64,000 nucleotides of DNA from Maylandia zebra (taxonomy: Eukaryota; Chordata; Actinopteri; Cichliformes; Cichlidae), in contig NC_135185.1 of the NCBI RefSeq assembly GCF_041146795.1, positions 27,091,529 to 27,155,528 on the forward strand. The letters run 5' to 3'. The position numbers and the translations under genes were made by a program. Below, piece by piece: positions 38,226 to 47,934 of the stretch (positions within the stretch are counted from its first letter, which is position 1; the number at the start of each line of letters is the position of its first letter). Under the pieces are notes generated by a model. It saw nothing but the letters and a program-made list of their open reading frames with translations, made no database searches and was not told the DNA's origin.

Positions 38226-39395
38226 TCAGACTACCTGGATATCATGGATTTCAATAGAGCCTGTGACAGCTTCACTTAAGCTTTGGAACAAAGACTGTAC
38301 TATGCCAACAAGAGGGTTGCCTAATTGAGGGTATGTTAAGTGCTTGGGCTTTGTTCTCTCTCGGGATGATCTTCTGACTGATTGCTCTGCTTCGGGGTCA
38401 TTTCTTTCAGTTTCATTGTTTACAGGTTCAGTTTCATTCACGTGAGTTTGAGTTGCTTCCTCATCATTAGTTTTCGTTGAATCCGATGCATTGTCCTTTT
38501 CATTTTGTTGAGTTATCTGAGCTCCTTCCTTTGCAGGTTCAGGCAAGTTTTCCATTTCAGGTGGTTTCTCCATTTCAGGTATTTTGTCATTTTCAGGTAA
38601 GTTTTCCATATCCGGTAGGTTTCCACAATCAGGTAAATTTACAGTTTCCGTCATGTCCATGTGCTCTTGAGCAATATCAGGCACTGTCACGTTTTCTGAG
38701 ATTTGAGAATTGTCTGATTTGGGTTGCTCATTAGCATGATTTGACTTAGCCTTGGGAGGAAAAACTACCTCGTATTCCTCAATCGACCTTGAGATCTCCT
38801 TGGGAGGAAGTGGAGGGTAATACAGAGGGTAGTTATCCTCCTCAGAGTGGTATTCAAGTTCAGGTTCATCAGGATCAGTTGTTGGGTGTTGACGTGTGCT
38901 TGGCCGATGAGGCTTTACTTGGACTGCTGGAGGATTTTCAGGGGCAGTTGGCAAAAACCCACAAGGTAACAAAAGGTCTCTGTGGAGAGTTCTAGTGGAA
39001 CCTTGGTGATGCTCGGGTTTGACTGTGTATACTGGGAGGTTGTCTTTTTGGCTTACAACCACGTGGACGACGGACTCCCACTTATCAGCCAATTTGTTTT
39101 TTCCCCTAATCCGAACATTCCTTACAAGCACGCGATCTCCGACACCTAAGACAGATTCGGTTACATGTTTGTCATATCTAGTTTTGTTACGTTCAGCAAC
39201 TTTGCTTACATTTTTGGTAGCCAGTTGGTAGCTCTCCTGAAGGTGAGATTTGAGGGCTTTAACATACTGTGAGTGAGATTGCTGCTGGCGATGGTTCAGA
39301 GGGACATTGAAGGCAAGATCAATGGGTAACCTAGGCTGTCTGCCAAACATTAACTCGTACGGCGTAAACCCTGTACTTTCATGTTTGGTGCAGTT
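38226..39395 (-). pseudogene. pol: C-terminal part of pol: integrase end plus acidic repeat tail, behind an in-frame stop
   Basis: This frame is in the same register as the upstream pol frame and separated from it only by a TAA at 39398-39396. The first ~120 residues from the methionine at 39350 hold the integrase C-terminal region (MFGRQPRLPID; later KLADKWESVVHVV, a GPY/F-like module). Beyond that the protein becomes hydrophilic, proline- and glutamate-rich, with short degenerate repeats of the kind MENLPE between about 38540 and 38640, and ends at 38226. The tail's function is unknown. With the stop in place this part is not translated from pol unless there is readthrough. Confidence 0.85.
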
Positions 39396-42300
39396 TTACC
39401 CGTGAACGAGTGGCTTAACAAAGTCACGCCAATGTTTCTTGTCTTCGTCTTTGAGTGTACCCAACATGTTTAGCAGGGTTCTATTAAACCTCTCCACAGG
39501 GTTTCCCCTGGGATGGTAGGGTGAAGTTCTGACCTTCTGAATCCCAGCTAGGTCGCATAACTCTTTGATAGTTTTTGACTCAAAGTCTGCTCCCTGATCG
39601 CTATGCAACTTCTCGGGAAAACCGTAGTGGATTATAAAGTTTTCCCACAGGGCCTTGGCTACAGTTTTAGCCTTTTGGTTGGGAGTTGTCATTGCTACAG
39701 CATACTTCGTAAAGAAATCTGTAATAACTAAGACATCTTTAGTGTTGCTGCGATCTGGTTCAATTGTCAAGAAATCAATACACACCAACTCTAGAGGTCT
39801 GGTGACTTGAATGTTTACTAGGGGCGCCGCCCTCTCTGGCAGGGTCTTTCTGCAAACACACCTGCTACAGCTTTTGATCTTTTGCTCTATGTCTGAGGCC
39901 ATTTTTGGCCAGAAAAATCTGGTTCTGGTTAAATCAAGGGTCCGGTCAAGACCAAAATGACCCATGTCATCGTGAAGGCTTTTGAAAACCATAGATCTTA
40001 GACTTTCAGGAAGAACCAGCTGGTACTGTGTCTCTTCACCTACTTGTCTTTTTCTGTACAAAATCCCGTTCTGCAACTCAAGTTTGTTTAACTCACGCAG
40101 AAGGATGCTAAGTTGTGGGATCTCGTTGCGTACAGTAGGAGGAGATGTTTCACCTGTTTCAAGCTGGTGTATGATTTCACTGATAGCAGGATCGTTTGTT
40201 TGACTTTGTCTTATCTCTTCTTCTGACAAGCTTGGAATGACAGGAAAAGCATCACACTGGTCGAAACTGTCGGGAACAGCATCAACGGACGTAGACAGTG
40301 AAGTTACGAGTGGGCAGGCGAGAGCATGGTCTGTGTCAAGAGACTGGACTAGATGTTTCTCACATATTGCACTGACAGCTTGAGTGGGAACGTGAGTGAA
40401 AGGATCGGTGCCAGGCAAGTGGTGTTGCACAAACTGACGGATCCGCTCCTGTTCCTTCAGGGAGACAAGGTCATTTAATGGCTCGAGATGCGGACGACGA
40501 GATAGGCCATCTGCGTCCATGTTTTGTTTGCCTGCTCTGTACCTAAGCTGGAACTCGAAAGAGGACAGGGCGGACAACCAGCGATAGCTCGTCGCGTCTA
40601 ACTTAGCGGTGGTCAAAATGTAAGTTAGAGGGTTACTGTCAGTTATTACTGTGAAAGGACTGCCATATAAGTAATCACAAAACTTTTCCGTTACAGCCCA
40701 TTTGAGGGCAAGAAACTCAAGCTTATGAGCAGGATAACGGCTTTCGCTTTTTGATAGTCCTCTGCTTGCGTATGCAATTACTCGCAACTCTCCCTCCTGC
40801 TCTTGATAAAGAGCTGCCCCTAACCCGATTGTGCTTGCATCTGTATGTAATACATAAGGCAACTTGGGATCGGCAAAGCCTAGAATTGGGGCAGAAGTCA
40901 GTTTGTCTATAATAGTCTCAAACGCTTTCTGACAACTCTCTGTCCATCTCTCCCCGAAAGGAGCTTTTGGCTGAAAGTATTGGACGTAGTTGGACTTAGA
41001 GCTATTGTTTTTTCGCAGTGGGGGGTATCCAGCAGTTAAGTTGGTAAGGGGTTTTACGATCTTAGAAAAGTCCTTAATAAACCGCCTATAATACCCCGCA
41101 AACCCTAAGAAGGAGCGGAGTTCTTTCAAGTTCTTGGGACTTGGCCATGTTTTTAACGCTGCTACTTTCTCGGGGTCTGTTTCTACACCGTTTTGGGAGA
41201 CAATGTGCCCCAAGTACCGAACTGACATCTGAAAAAACATACATTTTTCAGGCGATAGCTTCAGACCGTATTCTTTGAGACGATTAAGCACATGGAGAAG
41301 GCGGGTCTCGTGTTGTTCGAGGGTTTCGGAGTAAACTATAAGGTCGTCTAGATAGACCAGGACTTCCTTAAGGTTGATGTCACCCATACATTTCTCCATC
41401 AGCCTTTGAAATGTGCTGGGAGCGTTTGTTATGCCTTGAGGCATCCGGTTGAACTCAAAGAACCCCATCGGACATACGAAGGCTGTTTTGTGCTTATCTG
41501 CCTCATCGACCTCAATCTGGTAGTACCCACTTTTGAGGTCAAGGACCGAGAACCACTTCGATCCTGTCAAGGCGGAGAACGCTTCTTCCAAGTTAGGAAG
41601 CGCGTAGGCGTCTTTGATGGTGTTCAGATTCAACTTACGGTAATCTACACAGAGTCTTACGTCTCCATTCTTCTTCCTTACCACCACTATCGGTGAGGAA
41701 AATGGCGACTCGGATTCGCGAATGACACCTGCATCGCTTAGCTCCTGCAAATGCCTCCGTACGGCGTCAAGATCTTGTGGTCGTACAGGACGGGGTCTGT
41801 GCTTAAAGGGGGTTTCATCGCTCAGTTTGATTTGGTGTTTTACTTTGTTAGTGCAACCAAAGTCTGTATCGTGTAGTGCAAAAACCTCCGACATAGCACT
41901 TAACTTTTGTGTGATTCGTTCTTTCCATTCAGCAGGGACTGGAGAATCAGCAAAGTTAAGATTAAGCTCAGCAGGGTTTGAGCTGGGAGTCTGTTTGGAC
42001 TGCTCTGTGATCTGACTGTTTGGTATGATCTCTTGAATAGCATGCATTTCAGCTATGACACTTTTCGCAGGGATAACTATGTCATGCTTACTTTCATTTC
42101 GCAGGACCACTGGAAGCTTTTGTGAGGGTTTCTCAGCAAGGGTAAGTAGACAGTTGGTGACCAAGACACCACCTGGCAAGGAGGATGTAGAGGGGGTCTC
42201 GACTACTACCCACCCGCCTGAGTGTTCAGTTTTTGCGTGGACTAAACCTTCTAACACTCGAGTTTGGCCTGCAGGAATGACTTCAGGCTCTTTCCCTGAC

Positions 42301-42860
42301 AGAGTGACAAGACCAAGGCTGTCGTCCTCTTTTTGCTTGTGTCTTTGTTGTAACACGCTCAGCACTACTCTATAACCATAAGGCAGGATACTGAGGTCTG
42401 TATTAGCCAAGGAGAGGCTTTCAAAGACAAGGTCAAGAGTGTTAGTGCCAATTAAGAGAGAAGACTGAACACTAGAGCGTGTGTCTGGAACAATTAATGC
42501 AAGAGAAGACACAGTAAGTTCAGTACCAAAACAGTTCTTTGGAAAGGTAATGTCGACACAAATATAGCCTGAATATGGAACATTCTGACCATTTGCAGCT
42601 TCGACTTCTAGCAGGTCCTGTATTGGATGGATTTCAAGGTCTGCAAGATTGTTTTCATAGAACGATCGGGACACTGTGGTCACTTGCGATCCGGTATCAA
42701 GAAGGCAGTTGCAAGCTTGATCATTGATTTTCACTTGAGCAGTGTACTTAGCTCCAATTAGACCCTTGGGTAGTTTCACAGTGGCTGATTTATTGTTTGA
42801 GAATCGTTTTTTGGGTTTATGTGAAGGCTCGGTGGGACTAGTTTTGTCCGTAGCACCCAT
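39396..42860 (-). CDS. pol: Gypsy Pol polyprotein: protease, reverse transcriptase, RNase H, integrase (ends at premature stop)
   Basis: 1154 residues. The aspartic protease has DTGS at 55-58. Reverse transcriptase spans roughly 345-560 with the YLDD catalytic motif at 503-506. RNase H has its first aspartate in LHTDAS (about 671-676) and covers 660-790. The integrase zinc-binding HHCC domain uses H963/H968 and C998/C1001, and the DDE core uses D1029, D1088 (SDQG) and E1123. This order defines Ty3/gypsy. The frame is offset by -1 from gag and joins it through the slippery site at 42887-42893; the methionine at 42860 need not be a real start. Reading stops at TAA 39398-39396, inside the integrase, so the copy is probably defective for integration despite its youth. 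Confidence 0.95.
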   Translation of the reverse strand: MGATDKTSPTEPSHKPKKRFSNNKSATVKLPKGLIGAKYTAQVKINDQACNCLLDTGSQVTTVSRSFYENNLADLEIHPIQDLLEVEAANGQNVPYSGYICVDITFPKNCFGTELTVSSLALIVPDTRSSVQSSLLIGTNTLDLVFESLSLANTDLSILPYGYRVVLSVLQQRHKQKEDDSLGLVTLSGKEPEVIPAGQTRVLEGLVHAKTEHSGGWVVVETPSTSSLPGGVLVTNCLLTLAEKPSQKLPVVLRNESKHDIVIPAKSVIAEMHAIQEIIPNSQITEQSKQTPSSNPAELNLNFADSPVPAEWKERITQKLSAMSEVFALHDTDFGCTNKVKHQIKLSDETPFKHRPRPVRPQDLDAVRRHLQELSDAGVIRESESPFSSPIVVVRKKNGDVRLCVDYRKLNLNTIKDAYALPNLEEAFSALTGSKWFSVLDLKSGYYQIEVDEADKHKTAFVCPMGFFEFNRMPQGITNAPSTFQRLMEKCMGDINLKEVLVYLDDLIVYSETLEQHETRLLHVLNRLKEYGLKLSPEKCMFFQMSVRYLGHIVSQNGVETDPEKVAALKTWPSPKNLKELRSFLGFAGYYRRFIKDFSKIVKPLTNLTAGYPPLRKNNSSKSNYVQYFQPKAPFGERWTESCQKAFETIIDKLTSAPILGFADPKLPYVLHTDASTIGLGAALYQEQEGELRVIAYASRGLSKSESRYPAHKLEFLALKWAVTEKFCDYLYGSPFTVITDSNPLTYILTTAKLDATSYRWLSALSSFEFQLRYRAGKQNMDADGLSRRPHLEPLNDLVSLKEQERIRQFVQHHLPGTDPFTHVPTQAVSAICEKHLVQSLDTDHALACPLVTSLSTSVDAVPDSFDQCDAFPVIPSLSEEEIRQSQTNDPAISEIIHQLETGETSPPTVRNEIPQLSILLRELNKLELQNGILYRKRQVGEETQYQLVLPESLRSMVFKSLHDDMGHFGLDRTLDLTRTRFFWPKMASDIEQKIKSCSRCVCRKTLPERAAPLVNIQVTRPLELVCIDFLTIEPDRSNTKDVLVITDFFTKYAVAMTTPNQKAKTVAKALWENFIIHYGFPEKLHSDQGADFESKTIKELCDLAGIQKVRTSPYHPRGNPVERFNRTLLNMLGTLKDEDKKHWRDFVKPLVHG

Positions 42861-42883
42861 TTGTCCCGCAATGAGGGCTCCCT

Positions 42884-44605
42884 TTAGTTTAAAGGCTGTG
42901 TTTGCTTGTTTTGTCTATCCCACAGCAACTGTTTTTCTTTCAACTGTTTCCTTTTGTCAGTGACTAAAGACGGGTTTGGGTCATTTGGGCACACAGAGGC
43001 AATATGGCCGTCTTCGCCGCACTGGAAGCAGTAACCAGGCCTGGGCCTACTCTTCGCAGCTTGGGATGTCAAAAGGGTTCGTTCGGGTACTTGAGAGTTG
43101 GTCTTAGCAGTAGCTTTTGGAGGGTTAGACTTTTTCCTAGGAGGGTTCGGGGTTAATGTTGCGAGATGGCTTTGAAGCTGACTGATTTGTGCCTTTAATT
43201 CTGTGACCAGATCCTTTTGAGCATCTACTGGTGGGTCTACTTTCTGGGGTTTCAATCTCGTCAGTTCACTCTGCAGCGCAGTTATTTGTGTTCGCATTTC
43301 AGTGAGATCGTCTTGCATGGTGAGCGCAGGAAAGTCAGCATTTGCAGCAATAGAGTGAGAGGCTACTTTTGGTCTGGTGGCAGCAAAATGTTTTTTCATT
43401 CGGCTTTCTTTTGCAGTATGCTTGTCCTCTTCCACTCTCAACTGTAGCAGCAGCTCGGTGAATGAGGGGGGTTTATCTTTTTTCTTTTCGAGCTGAAGAT
43501 CTGTTAACAAGGCATTATCCCAACACCCCCGACAGAATTGACGCAGAAGGTGTCGGTCTGCTTCACTAGCTACGACACCGCCTCTTTTCAGAGCTTTTGA
43601 GAGAGCTGTTTGCAAGCGATGGAGGTAGTGTGAAGGCTTTTCACCTGCATCTTGTAATGTGTTGAGGAATTTGGCGAAAAGCTCGTCGCCATCCTCCACA
43701 GTGCCAAAAGCTGAATGGAGTAGTTCAAGATAAGCTGAGGGCAAGGCTTCAGGGCCCAGAGGTTTCACCACGTTGGCAGCAGGCGGTACAAGACTGTCTA
43801 CGATTTTCCGCGAGCGTTGCAAGTCAGACAGATTGGGATCTTGAAGTATGAGCTCTACACTGTGGCGCCATGTATCAAAGTCCACCTCATGACTAGGACA
43901 GGGCAGTTTGCCTGAAAAATTTCTGAGGCGGAAGGAGGCGCTCACTGGTGAGACAAGAGCTTCACTTCGCACTATGTGCTCTACTACAACCTTTTGCACA
44001 TCAGGGTGTGTTATAAAGCTCTGTGGAATGGTAGTTTGTAGATCTGGCTGTGTCTGGTTGTCTGACTCAGAATCGCTGATGCATATGTTAGCTTTGATCA
44101 GTTCTGCAGTTTCACTTTGGATAGGTTGGTCATTTGCTTGTACTTGGGTTGTTAGTTCACTATGTGCATCTGGGGTAGGAGCTTCTGTGCTGTGTGTGAC
44201 TGACTGAGCACATTGGGAAAGGTGTTCATGCAGAACAGCTTCAAAAGATTTGCCACTAAGTCTAGCAATGTTTTGCAGTTCATTGAAAAAACTGTTGGTG
44301 GCGACGTTGGTAACAGCTGCGATGTACTCAGGTGACAGGGCTCGTATCTGATAAGTGACTTCATTCGGACATTCAAGTGTGTAGGGTAGTAAGGGTTCAA
44401 GTGTCGACAGAGCAGATCCACTCTCATACTCTACAATAGCATTTTTGTGGTAAGAAGACTTAGGGTCATCTATCTTAAGGGTTCTTGCTGTTCGACCATA
44501 TCTGCTTAAAAAGTCTTTTAAAGCTTCATCAGCGTCTGTGCCTGTAATCCCACTAACAATAACTGAGTTTGGGATTTTAACATTTTCTCTGTCAACTATT
44601 TCCAT
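42884..44605 (-). CDS. gag: Gypsy Gag with PNMA-like capsid and CCHC zinc knuckle
   Basis: 573 residues. The N-terminal ~90 residues suggest a small alpha/beta fold (NSVIVSGI, NAIVEYES). A capsid region at about 225-400 has the pattern seen in vertebrate PNMA proteins: RLRNFSG, a W at 246, a KIVDSLVPPA block, then AFGTVEDGDELFAKFLNT and GEKPSHYLHRLQ. Residues 430-485 look coiled-coil-like. One zinc knuckle CFQCGEDGHIASVC lies at 526-539. Gag should assemble the particle and bind RNA. The stop codon TAA directly follows a T_TTA_AAC slippery heptamer. The start is the first ATG after the primer-binding site, about 60 bases downstream of it. The PNMA relation is my reading of the motifs. Confidence 0.93.
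   Translation of the reverse strand: MEIVDRENVKIPNSVIVSGITGTDADEALKDFLSRYGRTARTLKIDDPKSSYHKNAIVEYESGSALSTLEPLLPYTLECPNEVTYQIRALSPEYIAAVTNVATNSFFNELQNIARLSGKSFEAVLHEHLSQCAQSVTHSTEAPTPDAHSELTTQVQANDQPIQSETAELIKANICISDSESDNQTQPDLQTTIPQSFITHPDVQKVVVEHIVRSEALVSPVSASFRLRNFSGKLPCPSHEVDFDTWRHSVELILQDPNLSDLQRSRKIVDSLVPPAANVVKPLGPEALPSAYLELLHSAFGTVEDGDELFAKFLNTLQDAGEKPSHYLHRLQTALSKALKRGGVVASEADRHLLRQFCRGCWDNALLTDLQLEKKKDKPPSFTELLLQLRVEEDKHTAKESRMKKHFAATRPKVASHSIAANADFPALTMQDDLTEMRTQITALQSELTRLKPQKVDPPVDAQKDLVTELKAQISQLQSHLATLTPNPPRKKSNPPKATAKTNSQVPERTLLTSQAAKSRPRPGYCFQCGEDGHIASVCPNDPNPSLVTDKRKQLKEKQLLWDRQNKQTQPLN
42887..42893 (-). promoter_or_regulatory. Programmed -1 frameshift heptamer T_TTA_AAC at the gag/pol junction
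   Basis: In the gag frame the last codons are CCT TTA AAC TAA, so TTTAAAC is in the correct X_XXY_YYZ register for tandem slippage. A -1 shift bypasses the gag stop and opens the pol frame, which continues without a stop into the pol methionine at 42860. Downstream, GGGAC (42867-42863 on the element strand) could pair with GTCCC (42838-42834), but I could not establish a strong pseudoknot. The heptamer match and register are directly visible; the activity is inferred. Confidence 0.82.
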
Positions 44606-44668
44606 TTTGCCGGACTTGGCCTATTTTTGAGGTCTGGGTCAGGAAAAAAGCTTGAGGGATCAATTACT

Positions 44669-44687
44669 ACTCCTGGCTGGCTCGCCA
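44669..44687 (-). other. Primer-binding site complementary to tRNA-Arg
   Basis: Four bases after the 5' LTR, the element strand reads TGGCGAGCCAGCCAGGAGT. Its reverse complement ends in CTGGCTGGCTCG plus CCA, which I recognise as the 3' end of vertebrate tRNA-Arg (ACG type). About 19 bases appear to match. This sets tRNA-Arg as the likely minus-strand primer. Confidence 0.8.
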
Positions 44688-44691
44688 CTTC

Positions 44692-46100
44692 TGTAACACT
44701 TCTGGAGTCATTACAGTATACTAGGACCAGTTAGGTTCGACTACTAGAGCAGTAATGAGCGTAGCATGTAATAAAGACCACAGACCAGTAAATACGTTTA
44801 AATTGCCGGCTTATTATTTTGTGAAGACAGGGAATAGACAGTTATAGACACATTACATAAAACATTCAACATCACACATTTAAGAAAACAAGGTTTTTCT
44901 TTCCCCCCTTTTAGTTCAGTATGTTCTGTCAGTTCATCCTATTTATCTCAAAACCTTTTATTTGGCTTTAGAAGGATGTTATTTTCAACCTAGGTTATTG
45001 TTTTATTTATTTCAAGTTCTAAGTTCAAGTTTATCCTTTGATCTATTTGCATTAACACTGTGTTATTTTAAATCAAGTTCAGTTCTTTAGGCCCAAGATT
45101 TAATTTAATCTTGGTCTAGGTTCACCTTTAAATTCTCAACCAGTTCTTATTTTGTTTTAACCCAACAAAATTATTTACATTTCCATTAACACCATTACAG
45201 CATTAAAATGTAAGGTTGACCAAAATAAATTACAAAAATAAATAAATAAATGTAAAACTGAAAACAATTCAGCAAAAGGCTGAATAAATCCCTTAAACAA
45301 ACAAATAAACAAAAGAAAGTTGTCTCTGTGTCCTTTAACTATTAATCCTGGAATTACTCCGAATGATTATCCAGTGCTTTGAAAAGTCCGCTGTTCTTTT
45401 GCAGAGGTGTATGGATTAATCCTACCAGTTTTTTCAGCGAAAGAGCTCAACGTCCAGCAGGGGGCGTTTTCCTTTTTCCTGCTCGGTACAGTTCAATGGG
45501 TCCGTGGGTGGCTCGCCATCTTGTTTCTCGCTCAGCGGATCAAACTCCGATTCTAGCTCAGCATTTCCCGATCCAAACCTTAATGGCCAAGTCCCGTTCG
45601 GTTATGTTCACAACGTCACCAAGGCAAGGACAGGTCGGAAAAAACAAAAATACATTCTCCAGAGTACAAAAATGGCTTTAAGTAGATTTTTGGCTTATTT
45701 TTACTATTTTTTCACTCATTTAAGCAGCAGCTCTGCAAGGACTGTCTGCATTTCTCCCTCTCAAGCATAAAAAAAAAAGGAACAACCCGATTGGGTGTGG
45801 CTAATCACAGGAGTCACGCTGCAGCGTGCCCTTTCACAATAAGAGTCTCAACACATATTTTAGCCATTTTACCTGAATTAACATAAAACACCATGAATTA
45901 GCAAGTTCTGTACCCTTTTAACATGTTTTTAAACACAAATGAAATCCTATACCATGAATTATATCATTGCTGATGTTTTTAATGAATTTTCTAACCATTA
46001 TGATCTATTTATTGACTATTTATCACCTGTAATATATTTCTTATGACTGTTTTTACTAACAGGCTTTTATTTGTTGTTAGCTATGTTAACCAGGGTTACA
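44692..46100 (-). repeat. 5' LTR of the gypsy element
   Basis: A 1409-base terminal repeat bounded by TGTAAC...GTTACA and nearly identical to the LTR at 36773-38180. Transcription of the element would start within it and run leftward through gag and pol. Confidence 0.96.
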
Positions 46101-47934
46101 ATTATATGAGGCTCCGACTTTTATCTTGAAACTTTAAGTAGTGAAGTCACAGATTGGAAGCAGATTGCGTTAGTTATTAACTTCTTCCTCGAACTGCAAT
46201 TCAGCTTTGAAATATTTTCAGTGGGTGAATATGTGAGTTCTTGTTGTTGTTAAGACTCCAGAGTATATTCTGGCTATCTGACAAAAGAAATAGCCACAAA
46301 TGTTTCCAAAAGGAAAAAGAAAATGCTACGACAAATGTGAACAGAATTATTTCGCTGCATGTGTAATGCGATGTGATTATGGGCCATAAATGTTGTATTA
46401 CGGCTGTGTTGAGGAGCAGTAATGGCATGATATCACCGCTAACTTTTTGTTGCCAAAAATATCAGTGCTTAACAACATCTGACGGGGAAATGTGGCTGAC
46501 ACTGCTAGCGCACACAGCTTTGCATTCAGGTATGAAATATGGCAGGAGGCCTAATTGGCTTGCTCTCCCAACTTCATACATTTTGGACTCTCTGTGTTAA
46601 TGGTAATCAAAATTCCACATGGTCTATACTACATTCATTCTGTGCCATACAGAACATCCACTGAGGCACGGGGGAGCTAAGGAGCTTATGAATTCAGCAA
46701 ACTGTACACAGCTGCCTCATGTAGGAAACCATACTCTATAAACATAATGACTTAATTTTAGTCTGTGTGACGGCATGCGATGGTAAGATTTGCATCCACA
46801 GCACCTCTGCATTCAGTAAAACACTGAATTGCTATAACTGGTAGAAAGAGTGATTCCATGCACTTATGTGGGGGACCAATGAAATGACATTGATATACAG
46901 CGCTCCATTAATTGCCATATGAATAGGGTCTGCATTGCTTGGCACTCTGCTGATGCATCGCAGTAAAAGAGATGGGTCACTCTGTCTTCTCCACCCTGCA
47001 GCTTTGCCAAGCTCATAATTACTAAAACCCCCAATTAATCTTCCCATCACATAGGCCAAATATACACTTCCTCCCTATATAAATGAGTTACAGTATATGC
47101 TCTTAGTAGATGTGCATGATTGTGTGTGTGTGTTTTACAAAAGTAGGCGTGTGTACATTTACGTGTGTCAACTTGAAAATGCCAGTGCTTATGAGAGCAT
47201 CAAGTACAGATAGTGCCATGTGATCTTAGTGCATCACTTGTGTCAGTATCACACAGCTGAGTTCATGTTCTTGCAAACAGAGCAGGACATTGTGCTCATG
47301 TTCATAGCCAGTTATATAAGCAACACAAACATGCAGCTATACACAGTTTGTAGAAGAGAAAACACAAACAGATGTTTAGTGTCATTTTCTTTTAATTCAA
47401 AAACTTTTTTTAACAAGTGAAGATATGTTATCCGAAGATAGACTGGGTTCTGCATTTATTTTAACAAGCTAACATTCAACGTACATTTTAAGATTTGTTT
47501 TTTCTTATTTGTGCATTTTGATTCAATCTGCAGTAACTCGTCGCCCTTATATAAATGTTCCTATCCACTTTGCGAGCGTCAGTCTGCAAAAAAAAAAAAA
47601 GTGCTGCTACAAGGTATCTGGAGGCTACACAGTGTCTAATTTCTGAGAGGTCACAACAGTCGTTAGATGTACACTTCTTCCTGACAATACATTAGTGTGA
47701 GTATGTGTGCGTGTGTGTGTGTCTACATGAATATGTATTTCTGATTGTAGCATGCAATTCTGGCCCCTGGCATTCAACCTTTACACGTTATGAATAGAAT
47801 CTCTTCTCCACACTCCAATCTGCCCACTAGTCTGTCTGCAATCACATTTACGATGCCTTACTGGCACCTAGTGGTGACGGGATGCACTGCATACACTTGA
47901 TGCTTGACTGCCAGCAGGGGAGATGGAGAGTTGT
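46101..47934. other. Intergenic region and cmpk2 3' UTR
   Basis: The right part should hold the cmpk2 3' UTR; a minus-strand AATAAA at 47460-47455 is a plausible polyadenylation signal, giving about 475 bases of UTR. The remainder is unique. 46840-47060 is non-repetitive and carries TAATTA and CAATTAATC motifs, so it is a weak candidate for a conserved noncoding element. Confidence 0.45.

Larger units (their letters stand above)
36773..46100 (-). mobile_element. Full-length Ty3/gypsy LTR retrotransposon, 9.3 kb
   Basis: Two 1.4 kb direct repeats (36773-38180 and 44692-46100) begin TGTAAC and end GTTACA and enclose gag (44605-42884), pol (42860-38226, one internal stop), a primer-binding site at 44669-44687 and a polypurine tract at 38181-38192. 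The host bases ATTA on both sides (36769-36772 and 46101-46104) are a four-base target duplication. Pol order is protease, RT, RNase H, integrase, the Ty3/gypsy order. No envelope frame is present. I could find only two substitutions and one one-base gap between the LTRs, so the insertion is recent. It lies about 1.8 kb beyond the end of cmpk2 in the same orientation. Confidence 0.96.

Noticed and set aside
39982..42375. Several 70-106 codon plus-strand frames across pol
   Set aside because: Shadows antisense to the pol frame.
44669..44687. Possible tRNA gene fragment (tRNA-Arg 3' end on the plus strand)
   Set aside because: Only the acceptor/T-arm end is present, with CCA included, and it abuts the LTR: it is a primer-binding site, not a tRNA gene.
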